The notes below the pieces were generated by a model. That model searched no databases and was not told the DNA's origin. It worked only from the letters and a program-made list of their open reading frames with translations. Both the position numbers and the translations under genes were made by a program. Of a DNA stretch of 64,000 nucleotides, positions 26,588 through 35,049 are shown in pieces (within the stretch, counting starts at the first letter, position 1; each line of letters opens with the position of its first letter). The stretch is from Pseudomonadales bacterium (GTDB lineage: Bacteria; Pseudomonadota; Gammaproteobacteria; Pseudomonadales; Azotimanducaceae), in the NCBI GenBank assembly GCA_028285415.1, contig JANQPF010000032.1:1-64000 (forward strand), given 5' to 3'.

Positions 26588-26608
26588 CCGGGTTGCGGAC
26601 GCACCCGG
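26588..26608. terminator. Weak bidirectional hairpin between convergent genes
   Basis: CCGGGT and ACCCGG form a six-base-pair GC-rich stem around a nine-base loop, between the AEC transporter and thioesterase stops. No U tract follows on either strand, so it would be a weak intrinsic terminator or only an RNA end-protecting hairpin. Confidence 0.3.
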
Positions 26609-26610
26609 AA

Positions 26611-27042
26611 TCAGGAAGATGGGACTCGGGGGACGATGAGCTGGAAGACGAACGTGCCGTGGGCTGCCAGCGTCCGCTCACCGCCGTCGACGAGGAACAT
26701 CTCCCCGCGCAGCGTGGCAAGCCGCTTCGATTGGCTCACCACCACAATCTCAGCCTGTAGTTCCGAGCCTGCCTGCGCGCCTCTGACAAACGTGGTGTTG
26801 GCATTGATTGTCACACCCCGTAATTCCAGCGAACCGAGCGCATAGGCGCACCCGGTGTCGAGAATCGAGAACGCAATCGAACCATGTGCAAAACCGGACG
26901 CGTTGACCAGATGGGCGGGCACTTCCAGACGCATGCGGCACCGGCCCTCTTGCGCTTCGAGCACTTCCATGCCGAAGGCGTCGAGAATACCTTGATCGGT
27001 TTCCAGTACTTTGCGGACTCGCGGATGAATGAGATCAGCCAT
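26611..27042 (-). CDS. PaaI-family hotdog thioesterase
   Basis: A 143-residue hotdog-fold acyl-CoA thioesterase. The segment VNASGFAHGSIAFSILDTGCAYAL carries the G-F-x-HGG-like catalytic loop (here FAHGS) and the acidic residue of the helix. The ITINANTTFVRGA-like strand and ERTLAAHGTFVFQ close the fold. It probably hydrolyses a short or aromatic acyl-CoA, freeing CoA. The start overlaps the stop of the upstream SDR gene by eight bases, so the reductase and thioesterase probably act in one acyl-CoA pathway. Confidence 0.88.
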   Translation of the reverse strand: MADLIHPRVRKVLETDQGILDAFGMEVLEAQEGRCRMRLEVPAHLVNASGFAHGSIAFSILDTGCAYALGSLELRGVTINANTTFVRGAQAGSELQAEIVVVSQSKRLATLRGEMFLVDGGERTLAAHGTFVFQLIVPRVPSS

Positions 27043-27802
27043 GCATCGTCAGCCCGCCCGAAACGCTGATCGTCTGGCCAACGATGAAATTGGCATCATC
27101 GCTCGCCAGAAACGCCACGATGCCGGCGATATCGTCAGCCGTGCCCAGCCGTTTCAGTGGAATTGACCGGGCGAGGCTCGCGCGCAGCTTTTCACCTGCC
27201 TCGCCCTCACCGGCAAACGCGGCAAAGAGCGGCGTGTCCGACGGCCCCGGGCAGACGGTGTTGATAATCACGCCACGCCGGGCGAGTTCTCTGCACACCG
27301 TTTTACCGAAAGCGATCACCCCGCCTTTGCAGGCCGAGTAGACCGCCTCGCCGGACGAGCCGATACGGCCTGCATCCGAAGCTATGTTGACGATTTTGCC
27401 ACCACCCTGCGCAAGCATCTCCGGCAGCGTGACGTGGTGCATGTTGAGCGGTCCGTAGAGATTGATGTCGATGATTTTCCGCCACAGCTCAGGGTCCGTT
27501 TCGACAAAGTTCTCTGCATGATCCCAACCTGCGTTGTTGACGAGCACGTCAACGCCTCCAAAGCGCTCTTTGACAGCCGCGACGACGGCCTGGCAGGCGG
27601 CGTAATCGGTAATGTCGAGCTCCAGAGCCACCGCCTCGCCGCCAGCACGCTCGATGGCGTTGCGGGTGTCTTCGGCGCCCTCGCGATCGACGTCCAGGAT
27701 CGCAACGCGCGCACCCTCTTCTGCCAGCCGCAGCGCCATACCGCGGCCAAGGCCGCTGCCCGCACCGGTCACGAGCGCGCTTTTTCCCTGCAATCCGCGC
27801 AT
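27035..27802 (-). CDS. Short-chain dehydrogenase/reductase (3-ketoacyl or 2-hydroxyacyl-CoA type)
   Basis: A 255-residue SDR. It has the NAD(P)-binding TGAGSGLGRG, the VNNAGWDHAENF segment and the catalytic Tyr-x3-Lys in AVYSACKGG, preceded by a Ser in IASDAGR. It ends with the usual VGQTISVSGG. Close relatives are ring or beta-hydroxyacyl-CoA dehydrogenases of benzoate- and cyclohexane-type pathways. The start at 27802 is preferred to 27862 because a GGGGAAGG site precedes it and the Rossmann fold begins there. It is coupled to the thioesterase by an eight-base overlap. Confidence 0.92.
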   Translation of the reverse strand: MRGLQGKSALVTGAGSGLGRGMALRLAEEGARVAILDVDREGAEDTRNAIERAGGEAVALELDITDYAACQAVVAAVKERFGGVDVLVNNAGWDHAENFVETDPELWRKIIDINLYGPLNMHHVTLPEMLAQGGGKIVNIASDAGRIGSSGEAVYSACKGGVIAFGKTVCRELARRGVIINTVCPGPSDTPLFAAFAGEGEAGEKLRASLARSIPLKRLGTADDIAGIVAFLASDDANFIVGQTISVSGGLTMHG

Positions 27803-27882
27803 CAGTCGTCGCCTTCCCCAAACACGCCCGCAGTGTACCCGATGTCTCCGCAACCTGGGCATCCAGGCGCCGGAGGCTTACC

Positions 27883-28923
27883 ATGGAGAACATGCTGACC
27901 TGCACGTGGGCCCCGACAGTGTTTGCGGGCAATCAAATCGTCGACAAGCGCAGCGGCCCTGCCACGCTGCCGCCCGGCGACGATCTGCTGGAGCTAACAA
28001 CCCAGCTGGTGCAGCGCTATGAAAGGCTCGGACTGAGTCACCTCTTGATCGCACAGCGCTGGTTCGGCAGCGGTGACGAGATCGAAGCGTCGTCGCTCGA
28101 TTGCCTGGCTATGACCGCGCTCTTTGCGGGTTGCACGGAAGAGCTCAACCTCATCACCGCAATCCATCCCGGCTTTTTCCAGCCCGCTTCCGTCGCCAAG
28201 TGGGGGGCGACGCTCGATCTGGTCTCCCGCGGACGCTGGGCGATCAACCTCACGAGTGGATGGAATCTGCAGGAATTCGACATGTACGGCATCGATCCGC
28301 TGGAGCACGACGAGCGCTACGCCCGATCTGCCGAGTTTCTCCAGGTGCTCCGCGGCGCCTGGGACAACGCGAAATTCAGCTTTGACGGCAAGTACTATCA
28401 GATTCGCGATCTCGAGTTAGAGCCGCGCCCGTCTCATCCGCTGGTCGTGTATCAAGGCGGCCAGAGCGATGCCGCCATGCAGATGGCCGCGAGCCATTCG
28501 GATTGGATGTTTCTGAACGGCGGATCACCGGAAAAAATTGCCGGTCTGATCGAGCGCGCACGCGCAGCATCGGCGAGCACTGGAAGACATCTCCGGTTTG
28601 CCGTGTACGCGGCCCCGCTCTGCCGGAAAACCGACGACGAAGCCTGGGCGGAAATCGACGCGCGGCTTGCACGCATCGACGAGCGTCTTCTTGCCCGGCG
28701 GCGGGAGCGCACCGGGGGCGCCGAAGGGATGTGGTCTGACGATGGCGATGAGCTTGCAGCGCTCGACAGCAACGAAGGTTACGCCGCCCGCCTGATCGGA
28801 TCGCCAGCAACCGTTCTGCAGCGCGTCACGGATCTCCGCGACGCGGGTGTCGAGATGCTGCATCTCGACCTGCGCGATCGTCTGTTCTGCGAAGAGGTGC
28901 TGCCGGTTGTGCAGGCGCTTTGA
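27883..28923 (+). CDS. LLM-class flavin-dependent monooxygenase (SsuD/NtaA-like)
   Basis: A 346-residue luciferase-like monooxygenase. Typical features are TAIHPGFFQPASVAKWGATLDLVSRGRWAINLTSGW (read in parts), EHDERYARSAEFLQVLRGAWD and VVYQGGQSDAAMQMAASHSDWMF. These match FMNH2-dependent alkanesulfonate monooxygenases and relatives that oxygenate sulfonates, sulfones or amines. No sulfonate ABC transporter or flavin reductase is adjacent, so the substrate is open. It is divergent from the SDR gene, with 80 bases between starts. Confidence 0.88.
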   Translation: MENMLTCTWAPTVFAGNQIVDKRSGPATLPPGDDLLELTTQLVQRYERLGLSHLLIAQRWFGSGDEIEASSLDCLAMTALFAGCTEELNLITAIHPGFFQPASVAKWGATLDLVSRGRWAINLTSGWNLQEFDMYGIDPLEHDERYARSAEFLQVLRGAWDNAKFSFDGKYYQIRDLELEPRPSHPLVVYQGGQSDAAMQMAASHSDWMFLNGGSPEKIAGLIERARAASASTGRHLRFAVYAAPLCRKTDDEAWAEIDARLARIDERLLARRRERTGGAEGMWSDDGDELAALDSNEGYAARLIGSPATVLQRVTDLRDAGVEMLHLDLRDRLFCEEVLPVVQAL

Positions 28924-28976
28924 TGAAAATATGCTAGAATCTTGCCTGTAGGCGCGTGCGAGGGGCGCGTGTCAAC

Positions 28977-28994
28977 CGATTGCCATGGCAATCG
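28977..28994. repeat. Perfect 18-base palindrome upstream of a small membrane-protein gene
   Basis: CGATTGCCATGGCAATCG is its own reverse complement, with no mismatch. It lies 53 bases after the LLM monooxygenase stop and 28 bases before the next start. It could be a dimeric regulator site or a short RNA hairpin. An extended -10 motif (TGC followed by TAGAAT, 28932-28940) lies upstream, so the palindrome would fall in the early transcribed region. Confidence 0.5.
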
Positions 28995-29022
28995 TTAGCT
29001 CAGGAAAACAGGGAGATGTGTT

Positions 29023-29247
29023 TTGAGCTTCGTGATGAATCCACAACAAGTCAAACGCCGTGAGTACATGGGTCTGAGCGGCCTGCTCATCGGTGCCGTC
29101 CAACTGCTGGCAGGTCTCATCTGCCTGCTCTTCTCAATGCCGATTGGCCTGCTGGTGCTCGGCCTGGGTGCCGCGCTCTTCACGGCCGGCGTTTACGTGC
29201 TGACCAGAATCCCGGACGTTGTCGGCCCGAGAGAAGATCTCTGGTAG
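29023..29247 (+). CDS. Small two-helix membrane protein
   Basis: 74 residues, unrecognised. Two hydrophobic segments (LSGLLIGAVQLLAGLICLLF and PIGLLVLGLGAALFTAGVYVL) separated by a short turn make a helical hairpin, and the ends are polar. The TTG at 29023 has GGAGA six bases upstream; an ATG at 29035 is the alternative and would remove four residues. It has its own palindrome and possible promoter upstream. It is not clearly linked to a neighbour. Confidence 0.65.
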   Translation: MSFVMNPQQVKRREYMGLSGLLIGAVQLLAGLICLLFSMPIGLLVLGLGAALFTAGVYVLTRIPDVVGPREDLW

Positions 29248-29261
29248 CGTAAGCCTTCCAA

Positions 29262-30212
29262 CTAGCCGTCGATATCGCGCTTTAAGCTGGCATACGAGCG
29301 GTTGATGAACATCATGTTGAATCCGTATTTGGCGTCGTACGCTGCGGTGGGTTTTGCCGCAATGACCTCATCGAGCGTCATGCCGTCGGCAACCATCTCG
29401 CTGATTTTCGACTCCACGTCCTCAAGCATCGCAACGTAAGCGGCAAGCCCCGCCGCGTCCGAAACTGCGCCATGACCGGGGATGACAATTGTGTCCCCAT
29501 TGATCGTCGCGAGCACCGCTTTGCAGAACTTGATCATGCCCCGGAGGCTGCCGCCGTTGTCAGCATCGATGAATGGATAGCCCGACCGGTTGAACACGTC
29601 ACCCAGATGGACGGCGTTGCTACCGCGAAAGATGACCGCCGTATCTCCCGTCGTGTGCGCGGGACCAAAATGCATCAGATCGATCTGTTCACCATTGAAG
29701 TGGAACTGCATGGTGTCATCGTAAGTAATCGCCGGTAGCGCCGTTTGCGGGTATGCCTCCTGCTGGTACTTCACCGTCACCAGATTGATGATGTGGTCAT
29801 CCAGCATCATCTCGCGGCTGTTGGCCTGTGCGACCAGCCAGGTGCCGCCAGGGCCCAGGGCCAGGTTTCCCTCCGCATGATCGAAGTGCCAGTGGGTATT
29901 GATGGCGAAGTCGACCGCACCGCCGCCGATCTCGCGAATGGCATCACCCACTTTCGGAATCATCTGCGGGAATTGATCGTCGACAATCAACACGCCCTGG
30001 GCGCCAACGCTGACACCGATGTTACCGCCCACGCCAAAAAGCACGTAGAGGCCGTCCGCCACCTTCTCCGTGGTGATCTCCGTAGCGTCGAAGTTCCAGT
30101 TGAACGCCGCCATGAGCTCGTTCAAGTCCATCGGCTCATCGTGCGCCACCGCCGCCAGCGGCGTACCGCCGACCACCAGTGCAAGAATCAGTTTTAGTAT
30201 ACGGCTGCCCAT
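29262..30212 (-). CDS. Exported MBL-fold metallo-hydrolase
   Basis: 316 residues. A signal peptide (RILKLILALVVGGTPLAAVAH) precedes a metallo-beta-lactamase fold. Zinc ligands are seen in NTHWHFDHAEGN (HxHxDH), in HFGPAHTTGDTAV and in VIPGHGAVSDAAG. It is related to the quinoprotein relay SoxH-like and subclass B-type hydrolases of the periplasm rather than to antibiotic-resistance enzymes. The substrate is unknown. It is encoded 36 bases downstream of the acyl-CoA dehydrogenase on the same strand. Confidence 0.88.
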   Translation of the reverse strand: MGSRILKLILALVVGGTPLAAVAHDEPMDLNELMAAFNWNFDATEITTEKVADGLYVLFGVGGNIGVSVGAQGVLIVDDQFPQMIPKVGDAIREIGGGAVDFAINTHWHFDHAEGNLALGPGGTWLVAQANSREMMLDDHIINLVTVKYQQEAYPQTALPAITYDDTMQFHFNGEQIDLMHFGPAHTTGDTAVIFRGSNAVHLGDVFNRSGYPFIDADNGGSLRGMIKFCKAVLATINGDTIVIPGHGAVSDAAGLAAYVAMLEDVESKISEMVADGMTLDEVIAAKPTAAYDAKYGFNMMFINRSYASLKRDIDG

Positions 30213-30248
30213 GCTCCCCCCTTTGGACCAGATGTCAGGATCCCGACG

Positions 30249-31430
30249 TCAGTCGGGTAAATCCAGAATGCGTTTGGCAATGATGTTGAGCTGCACTTCG
30301 GACGTACCGCCTTCGATGGAGTTTGCCTTCGAACGCAGCCACGCCCGGGTGGTGGTGAGCTCGTCCTCACCGAAATTGTCTCCCTTCCAGCCGAGCGCCT
30401 GAGCACCCAGGATCTGCAAGAGCAGCTCGTACTTGCCTTTGTTCTGCTCGGTACCGTAGTACTTGAACATCGAAGATAGCGCACCTGGCGCCTTGCCGGT
30501 AGCTGACTCTTCCATGGATCGCCGGGTTGTGAGTCCGAAAGCACGATCGTTCATGCGGTGCCGGAGGATGCCACCGCGCACGCCGGCATCAGCAAGGGCG
30601 CCGGTATCATCTCGGCCAACGTATTGCGCGGCGTAGTCCTCCAGCGTGCGCAGCTTCTGGCCGCCGCCGATACCACCAATGGACGCCCGCTCGTACTGCA
30701 GCAGCCTTTTGCCGACGGTCCAGCCTTTGTTCAGCTCGTGAACCAGGTTTGTCCTCGGCACGCGCACGTTGTCGAGAAACGTTTCGCAGAATGGCGACAT
30801 GCCGCTGATGAGGAGGATAGGTTTGACCGTCACACCCGGCGTTGTCATGTCGAAGAGGACAAAGCTGATCCCTTCATGTTTCGGCGCGTCCTGGTCGGTA
30901 CGCACCAGGCAGAACATCCAGTCGGCATGGTTCGCGCCTGACGTCCAGATCTTCTGACCGTTGACGACAAAGTCGTCCCCATCTTCGACCGCGCTCGTGC
31001 GCAGACTCGCCAGATCCGAACCTGAACCCGGCTCGCTGTAACCCTGACACCACCAGATTTCGCCCCGCGCAATTTTTGGCAGATGCTCGAGCTGCTGCGC
31101 CTCCGTGCCGTATTCCAGAAGCGCTGGGCCAATCATGCTGACACCCATGCCAACCAGCGGCGGGCGGGCGTTGATACGACGCATCTCTTCCTGCCAGATG
31201 ACGGTCTGGGCTTTGTCGAAACCTGCCCCACCGGCAGCCTGTGGCCAGGCCGGGACCGTATAACCCTGCTCCGCGCAGCGATCCATCCAGAGTTTCGTAT
31301 CCGGATTCTTGTACTCGGCGCGGCGGCCACCCGTCGGGGACTCGTCCGCGGGCATGTTGGTGCGCATGGACGCCGGGCAATTGTCTTCCAACCAGGTGCG
31401 GATCTCTTCGCGGAACGCGGCGCTACTCAT
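30249..31430 (-). CDS. Acyl-CoA dehydrogenase family protein
   Basis: A 393-residue FAD-dependent acyl-CoA dehydrogenase. Blocks include WWCQGYSEPGSGSDLASLRT (FAD and substrate region), VNGQKIWTSGANHADWMFCLVRT and a C-terminal SIEGGTSEVQLNIIAKRIL helix. Like many catabolic-cluster members (FadE17/FadE26 types of cholesterol degradation), its catalytic base is not obvious from the motif alone. It introduces an alpha,beta double bond into an acyl-CoA and passes electrons to ETF. A relative with the same layout is encoded at 48.8-50.0 kb. Confidence 0.92.
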   Translation of the reverse strand: MSSAAFREEIRTWLEDNCPASMRTNMPADESPTGGRRAEYKNPDTKLWMDRCAEQGYTVPAWPQAAGGAGFDKAQTVIWQEEMRRINARPPLVGMGVSMIGPALLEYGTEAQQLEHLPKIARGEIWWCQGYSEPGSGSDLASLRTSAVEDGDDFVVNGQKIWTSGANHADWMFCLVRTDQDAPKHEGISFVLFDMTTPGVTVKPILLISGMSPFCETFLDNVRVPRTNLVHELNKGWTVGKRLLQYERASIGGIGGGQKLRTLEDYAAQYVGRDDTGALADAGVRGGILRHRMNDRAFGLTTRRSMEESATGKAPGALSSMFKYYGTEQNKGKYELLLQILGAQALGWKGDNFGEDELTTTRAWLRSKANSIEGGTSEVQLNIIAKRILDLPD

Positions 31431-31462
31431 TTCTCTGGGCTCCTGTACTCATATTCTATGCC

Positions 31463-33160
31463 TCAAAGTTCGCGCACAACTCTGAAGCCACGATCGTCGT
31501 TCGCACTGCTGGCGGTGTTGCGATAGGAAGAGCGTGCCTCGATCGGCTGGGAATCCCACGAACCACCGCGCACGCCATGGGTAGTGCACCCCAGGCCTTC
31601 GGCCACGGGGCTGCCGTCCCCCGGGGAGTCAGCATATTCAGGCATGCCGCAATCTGCCACCCATTCGGCGACGTTGCCATAAACGTCGTACAGACCAAAG
31701 GGATTTGGCGCATAACTGCCTACCGGCCCGGGCCGCACCATGTTGTCCTCGCAGTTGAGCGTCTCCCAGTCGCGATAAACCTGGCGCGTGCTGCGGTCGG
31801 CAATGTTGGCATAGCGGCACAGTTCCATTTCGTCGTTGCCCCAGAAGTAGTGTCCGGTTGAACCCCCACGTGCAACGTATTCCCACTCCGCCTCTGAAGG
31901 CAGCCGGTACTTTTCACCGGTGCGTTCACTGAGCCAGTCTGCGTAGGCCACCGCATCGGCGAAAGATACGTATGACAGCGCGTGCGTCGCATTGGCAGGA
32001 TCGAGCCGTTCGTGCAGCGCTCTGCCGGTTGCGTCGAGAAAAGCGAGATAGTCACCGATGCTCACCTCGAATTTCGAAACCGCAAAAGGCTGAGTCAAAG
32101 ACACCCGATGGAGCGGCCGTTCCGACGGTGGGCCTTCGGCATCACCCATCATGAAGCTGCCTGCGGGGATGACCACCATGGTTGGCCCCTCACCCCCGCC
32201 CGCGAGAGTGTCAGCAAATTCGCGCCCCGGCTCGACCGAAATCGGCTGCAGGTCGAAGCGCACCGTTGCGCCTGCGTGAGGCAGCTGGATCGACCTGAAG
32301 GCGGTGCGATAGCCGAGCGCGCGTGCTCTGACTTCCACCTTGCCGACCGGAACACGCATAGCATCGCCTGCATAGTCGCGCCGCCGCTGCAGGTTTCCCT
32401 CGGCGTAGCGCACGCTGACTTCCGCATCCTGTGGGTTGACGACAACCCGCAGGCTACCGTAGTCACGCTCGAGATCCACGTGATGCAGGTTGTCTCCGTA
32501 ACGCACCTGGTGGCGAAACTCCTGCGCCACGTAGCCGGGCTTCGAGACGCGCACCGCATATTCGCCAATCTGCAGCCGCATTTTGGGTTGATAGGCCACG
32601 TCTTCACCGATGAACTCGACTTTGGCGTCCCGCGGGGAGGTGGTGATCGTCACGCTGCCGTGCGGATCGATGTTGAGATTGAAGTTTACCTCCAGCGTCT
32701 GACCGTGCTTCAGCACGTGACGCTCCTCGACGATATGCCGTTCTGCCTGACCCATGGCAATCACGTGCTCCCCGGAAGGCCATTCAGCCTCGGTTGGCGT
32801 GACGCCGGGCAGACGCTCGCCGTTGATCTCCACCCATGCGCCACGCGGGTTGGACAGGAGCTTCAGCACACCTTCGCCCGCTTTGAACGTGACATGTCGC
32901 TGCACGTGATCACCACGCGAAAGCCGTATCGTTTCGACGTGAGGTTCGTAGTGGGAATGGACAATCTCCAGGTGATGGCTGCCGCTGTCGAGCTCCAGGC
33001 GTTCGCGCGGGGTTACGCCACGCTGACGCCCGTCCACGCGGATGATTGCACCCGGCGGTTCACTGGTGACCGCAATCGTTGCTGTGCCAAAAACCTGATA
33101 GACAACTCCGGCAAGGACAACGACACCAACACCAATCAGGGTTTTGACTCGGCTGCTCAT
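31463..33160 (-). CDS. Membrane-anchored PEGA-repeat protein with formylglycine-generating-enzyme-like domain
   Basis: 565 residues. One N-terminal membrane helix (TLIGVGVVVLAGVVYQVFG) is followed by about three PEGA domains (for example TSEPPGAIIRVDGRQRG and NPRGAWVEINGERLPG). A C-terminal FGE-sulfatase domain begins at MVVIPAGSFMMGD and contains RLPSEAEWEYVARGG, YDVYGNVAEWVAD and VRGGSWDS. The two active-site cysteines of true formylglycine-generating enzymes, expected after RGGS, are replaced (IEARSSYR). It probably does not oxidise cysteine and may serve as a periplasmic binding or structural domain. The start at 33160 is chosen because the helix begins there. Confidence 0.85.
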   Translation of the reverse strand: MSSRVKTLIGVGVVVLAGVVYQVFGTATIAVTSEPPGAIIRVDGRQRGVTPRERLELDSGSHHLEIVHSHYEPHVETIRLSRGDHVQRHVTFKAGEGVLKLLSNPRGAWVEINGERLPGVTPTEAEWPSGEHVIAMGQAERHIVEERHVLKHGQTLEVNFNLNIDPHGSVTITTSPRDAKVEFIGEDVAYQPKMRLQIGEYAVRVSKPGYVAQEFRHQVRYGDNLHHVDLERDYGSLRVVVNPQDAEVSVRYAEGNLQRRRDYAGDAMRVPVGKVEVRARALGYRTAFRSIQLPHAGATVRFDLQPISVEPGREFADTLAGGGEGPTMVVIPAGSFMMGDAEGPPSERPLHRVSLTQPFAVSKFEVSIGDYLAFLDATGRALHERLDPANATHALSYVSFADAVAYADWLSERTGEKYRLPSEAEWEYVARGGSTGHYFWGNDEMELCRYANIADRSTRQVYRDWETLNCEDNMVRPGPVGSYAPNPFGLYDVYGNVAEWVADCGMPEYADSPGDGSPVAEGLGCTTHGVRGGSWDSQPIEARSSYRNTASSANDDRGFRVVREL

Positions 33161-33263
33161 GGCGTCATGGTCCCACGCCCGGTGGGAAGCGTCCACCGAT
33201 GCCCCTTGTCACCCGTCTGCCGCATCGGCTAATTTCCCTGGTTCAATCAAGCCGAGACAACAC

Positions 33264-34559
33264 ATGACCATGCCGCCGGAATTCAGTGGTTTTCACACAC
33301 GCGCGGTCCACGCCGGTGCGCGGCCGGACGCGCGAACGGGCTCCCGAGCAATGCCGATCCACCAGACCACCAGCTACGTTTTCGAAGATGCCGAAGCCGC
33401 TGCGGCCTACTTCAATCTGCAGGAATACGGCAACACGTACTCACGCATCATGAATCCCACCGTTGCCGCCTTCGAGGAGCGGGTCGCGAATCTCGAGGGT
33501 GGCGTCGGCGCGGTGGCGTTTGCGTCCGGATTGGCAGCGCAAAGTGCAGCTTTGTTTACCCTGCTGCAGCCGGGCGACCACGTGCTGGCTTCAGCGGCGC
33601 TATACGGGGGCACCGTCACGCAGTTCAAACACTTTCTGCGCAAGATGAGCGTGGACCTGGATTTCGTCGAGCCGGACAATCTCAGCGCCTGGCAGGGCGG
33701 CATCCGCGATAATACCAAACTCATTTTTGGTGAAACGATCGGCAATCCCTCCGGCTGCGTGCTCGACATCGCCGCTTTGGCGGAAGTGGCGCACGCGGCA
33801 GGTGTCCCGCTCATGATCGACAATACCTTTGGCACACCCTATCTCTGCCAGCCCATGACCTGGGGTGCGGACATCGTCGTTCATTCCGCCACCAAATTCA
33901 TGGGCGGCCATGGTACGTCCATTGGCGGCGTTGTTACCGAATCAGGCGAGTTCGACTGGTCAAACGGCCGCTTTCCGGTCATCGCGGAGCCTTCGCCTGC
34001 GTATCACGGCCTGAAGTTTCACGAGACGTTCGGCACCTTCGGCTACCTCATGAAGCTGCGCGCTGAAACGCTCCGCGATCTCGGCGCCTGCATGAGCCCG
34101 TTCAATGCGTTTCTGCTGGCGCAGGGCATCGAAACCCTGCCGCTTCGAATGCGTCAGCACGTTGCCAACGCCGAAGCGGTCGCAAGCTTTCTCGTCGACC
34201 ATCCGCGGGTCGATGCGGTGCACTATGCCGGGCTGCCTGCGAGCCCTTATCGCCCACTGGTCGAGAAATACCTGCCGCTCGGTGCCGGTGCGGTGTTCTG
34301 TTTCGACCTCAAAGGCGGCCGTGAAGATGGGATCAAGCTGATTGAGAATCTGAACCTCTTCAGCCACCTCGCAAACGTCGGCGACGCCAAAAGTCTGGTC
34401 ATTCATCCGGCGACAACCACACATCGGCAGCTTTCGGATGCTGAACTCGCCGCCGGCGGGATTGGTCCGGGCACCATCCGCCTGTCCATTGGCATCGAAG
34501 ACGCAGACGATCTCATCGCTGATCTCGACTACGCTCTCAACCGTCTGGGAAGTGCATGA
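33264..34559 (+). CDS. O-acetylhomoserine sulfhydrylase-type Cys/Met metabolism PLP enzyme
   Basis: A 431-residue fold-type I PLP enzyme of the cystathionine gamma-synthase family. It shows TRAVHAGARPD, QTTSYVFED, YSRIMNPTVAAFEERVANLEGG and the Schiff-base Lys in VVHSATKFMGGHG. Its length and the GGVGAVAFASGLAAQ segment favour O-acetylhomoserine (thiol)-lyase, which makes homocysteine from O-acetylhomoserine and sulfide, over cystathionine synthase. The ATG at 33264 begins the family N-terminus. A CoA-binding-protein gene follows after one base, a pairing often seen with this enzyme. Confidence 0.9.
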   Translation: MTMPPEFSGFHTRAVHAGARPDARTGSRAMPIHQTTSYVFEDAEAAAAYFNLQEYGNTYSRIMNPTVAAFEERVANLEGGVGAVAFASGLAAQSAALFTLLQPGDHVLASAALYGGTVTQFKHFLRKMSVDLDFVEPDNLSAWQGGIRDNTKLIFGETIGNPSGCVLDIAALAEVAHAAGVPLMIDNTFGTPYLCQPMTWGADIVVHSATKFMGGHGTSIGGVVTESGEFDWSNGRFPVIAEPSPAYHGLKFHETFGTFGYLMKLRAETLRDLGACMSPFNAFLLAQGIETLPLRMRQHVANAEAVASFLVDHPRVDAVHYAGLPASPYRPLVEKYLPLGAGAVFCFDLKGGREDGIKLIENLNLFSHLANVGDAKSLVIHPATTTHRQLSDAELAAGGIGPGTIRLSIGIEDADDLIADLDYALNRLGSA

Positions 34560-34560
34560 C

Positions 34561-35043
34561 ATGAACGAACAGAATCTCAGCCAGTATCAGGACCCCGCGG
34601 TCATCCAGGCGGCGCTAGGGCGGCCGCGCGTGGCGGTGGTCGGCTTGTCTTCCAATGAGCTGCGCGCAAGCAATTTTGTGGGCTACTACCTGCTGCGTAA
34701 CGGCTATTCCGTCGTTCCGGTAAACCCGCGCGAAGAGGAGATCTTCGGTCTCGAGTGTTATCCGTCGCTCGCAGCCATCCCCGAACCGGTCGACGTGGTC
34801 GACGTCTTTCGTGACCCAAGCGCCGTTCCCGCGATCGCGGAAGAGGCTGTCGCCCAAAACGCAAAATTTCTATGGCTGCAGTTTGGCGTCATCAGCCCGG
34901 AGGGCGTGGCGATCGCGCAAGCGGGGGGGATGCAGTGCATCGTCGATCGCTGCATCAAAATTGAGCACGCACGCTATCGGGGCCGTATGCACTGGCTCGG
35001 CTTCAATACCGAGCAGATATCGGCTCAGCGGGGTCGTGAGTGA
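34561..35043 (+). CDS. CoA-binding (Rossmann) domain protein
   Basis: A 160-residue single-domain protein of the CoA-binding family (as in succinyl-CoA synthetase alpha). It shows VAVVGLSSNELRASNFVGYYLLRNGYSVVPVNPREEEIFG (read in parts) and FLWLQFGVISPEGVAIAQ, with a conserved ending DRCIKIEHARY. The role is uncertain; proteins like this bind CoA or acyl-CoA. The start is one base after the O-acetylhomoserine sulfhydrylase stop, so the two are co-translated and a link to thiol or acyl-CoA status is plausible. Confidence 0.88.
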   Translation: MNEQNLSQYQDPAVIQAALGRPRVAVVGLSSNELRASNFVGYYLLRNGYSVVPVNPREEEIFGLECYPSLAAIPEPVDVVDVFRDPSAVPAIAEEAVAQNAKFLWLQFGVISPEGVAIAQAGGMQCIVDRCIKIEHARYRGRMHWLGFNTEQISAQRGRE

Positions 35044-35049
35044 ACGAAC

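Noticed and set aside
29262-30212. Metallo-beta-lactamase resistance gene
   Set aside because: The HxHxDH fold is shared by many hydrolases, and this protein lacks features specific to the antibiotic-degrading subclasses.
33144-33263. 40-residue N-terminal extension of the O-acetylhomoserine sulfhydrylase
   Set aside because: It overlaps the start of the divergent PEGA-FGE gene, has no ribosome-binding site and does not resemble the family N-terminus.
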